5,341 nucleotides of DNA from contig CATYWI010000120.1 in the NCBI GenBank assembly GCA_958414155.1, forward strand, positions 1-5,341, written 5' to 3'. Shown piece after piece: positions 5,311 through 5,341 of the stretch (position 1 is the first letter of the stretch; the number at the start of each line of letters is the position of its first letter). A model generated the notes under the pieces. That model was not told the origin of the DNA. It ran no database searches and saw only the letters and a list, made by a program, of their open reading frames with translations. The translations under genes were made by a program, and so were the position numbers. This DNA comes from an uncultured Anaerotruncus sp. (GTDB lineage Bacteria > Bacillota_A > Clostridia > Oscillospirales > CAG-272).

Positions 5311-5341
5311 TCATACCTCTTTTATTTTATTTGCTTAGCGC

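Overview
The window looks like chromosomal DNA of an endospore-forming Firmicute, most likely an anaerobic member of the Clostridia. The main evidence is a complete cotJA-cotJB-cotJC spore-coat operon. Purine-rich Shine-Dalgarno (SD) sites, a consensus sigma-A-type promoter and mixed GC/AT codon use fit this. The species cannot be named from the sequence.

Layout from left to right. (1) 1-98 is the 3' tail of an unidentified + strand gene. (2) 120-956 is a complete Cof/SPP-type HAD hydrolase, ending at a very strong hairpin-plus-T-run terminator (1006-1050). (3) 1055-2359, - strand, is the cotJ operon transcribed leftward. It holds CotJC, a manganese-catalase-like protein with all five expected metal ligands, then CotJB with an unusual Thr/Asn/Gly-rich N-terminal extension, then CotJA. 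(4) 2360-2690 is the divergent intergenic region. It has a textbook sigma-A promoter facing right and a tentative sporulation promoter facing left. (5) 2691-4044, +, is an FAD-dependent oxidoreductase split into two frames by one extra C in a CCCC run at 3630-3633. (6) 4056-4619, +, is a small two-TM membrane protein of no family I recognise, closely linked to the oxidoreductase. (7) After a hairpin at about 4649-4696, 4750-5310 on the - strand encodes a second two-TM protein.

The most notable observation is that the last two genes are homologous. They share the order of parts (Pro-rich N-tail, two TM helices, E-x5-E-N motif, ES-x-DI, DK[RK]YY, terminal VDG/IDG), but they face each other and differ strongly in base composition. 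They appear to define a small uncharacterised membrane-protein family. Next in interest are the single-base frameshift in an otherwise well-preserved flavoprotein and the extended CotJB.

The cotJ genes are expected to act together in the spore coat. The HAD hydrolase and the flavoprotein look like general metabolic enzymes, with no clear link to the coat operon beyond adjacency. No RNA gene, CRISPR array, insertion sequence or attachment site was recognised.
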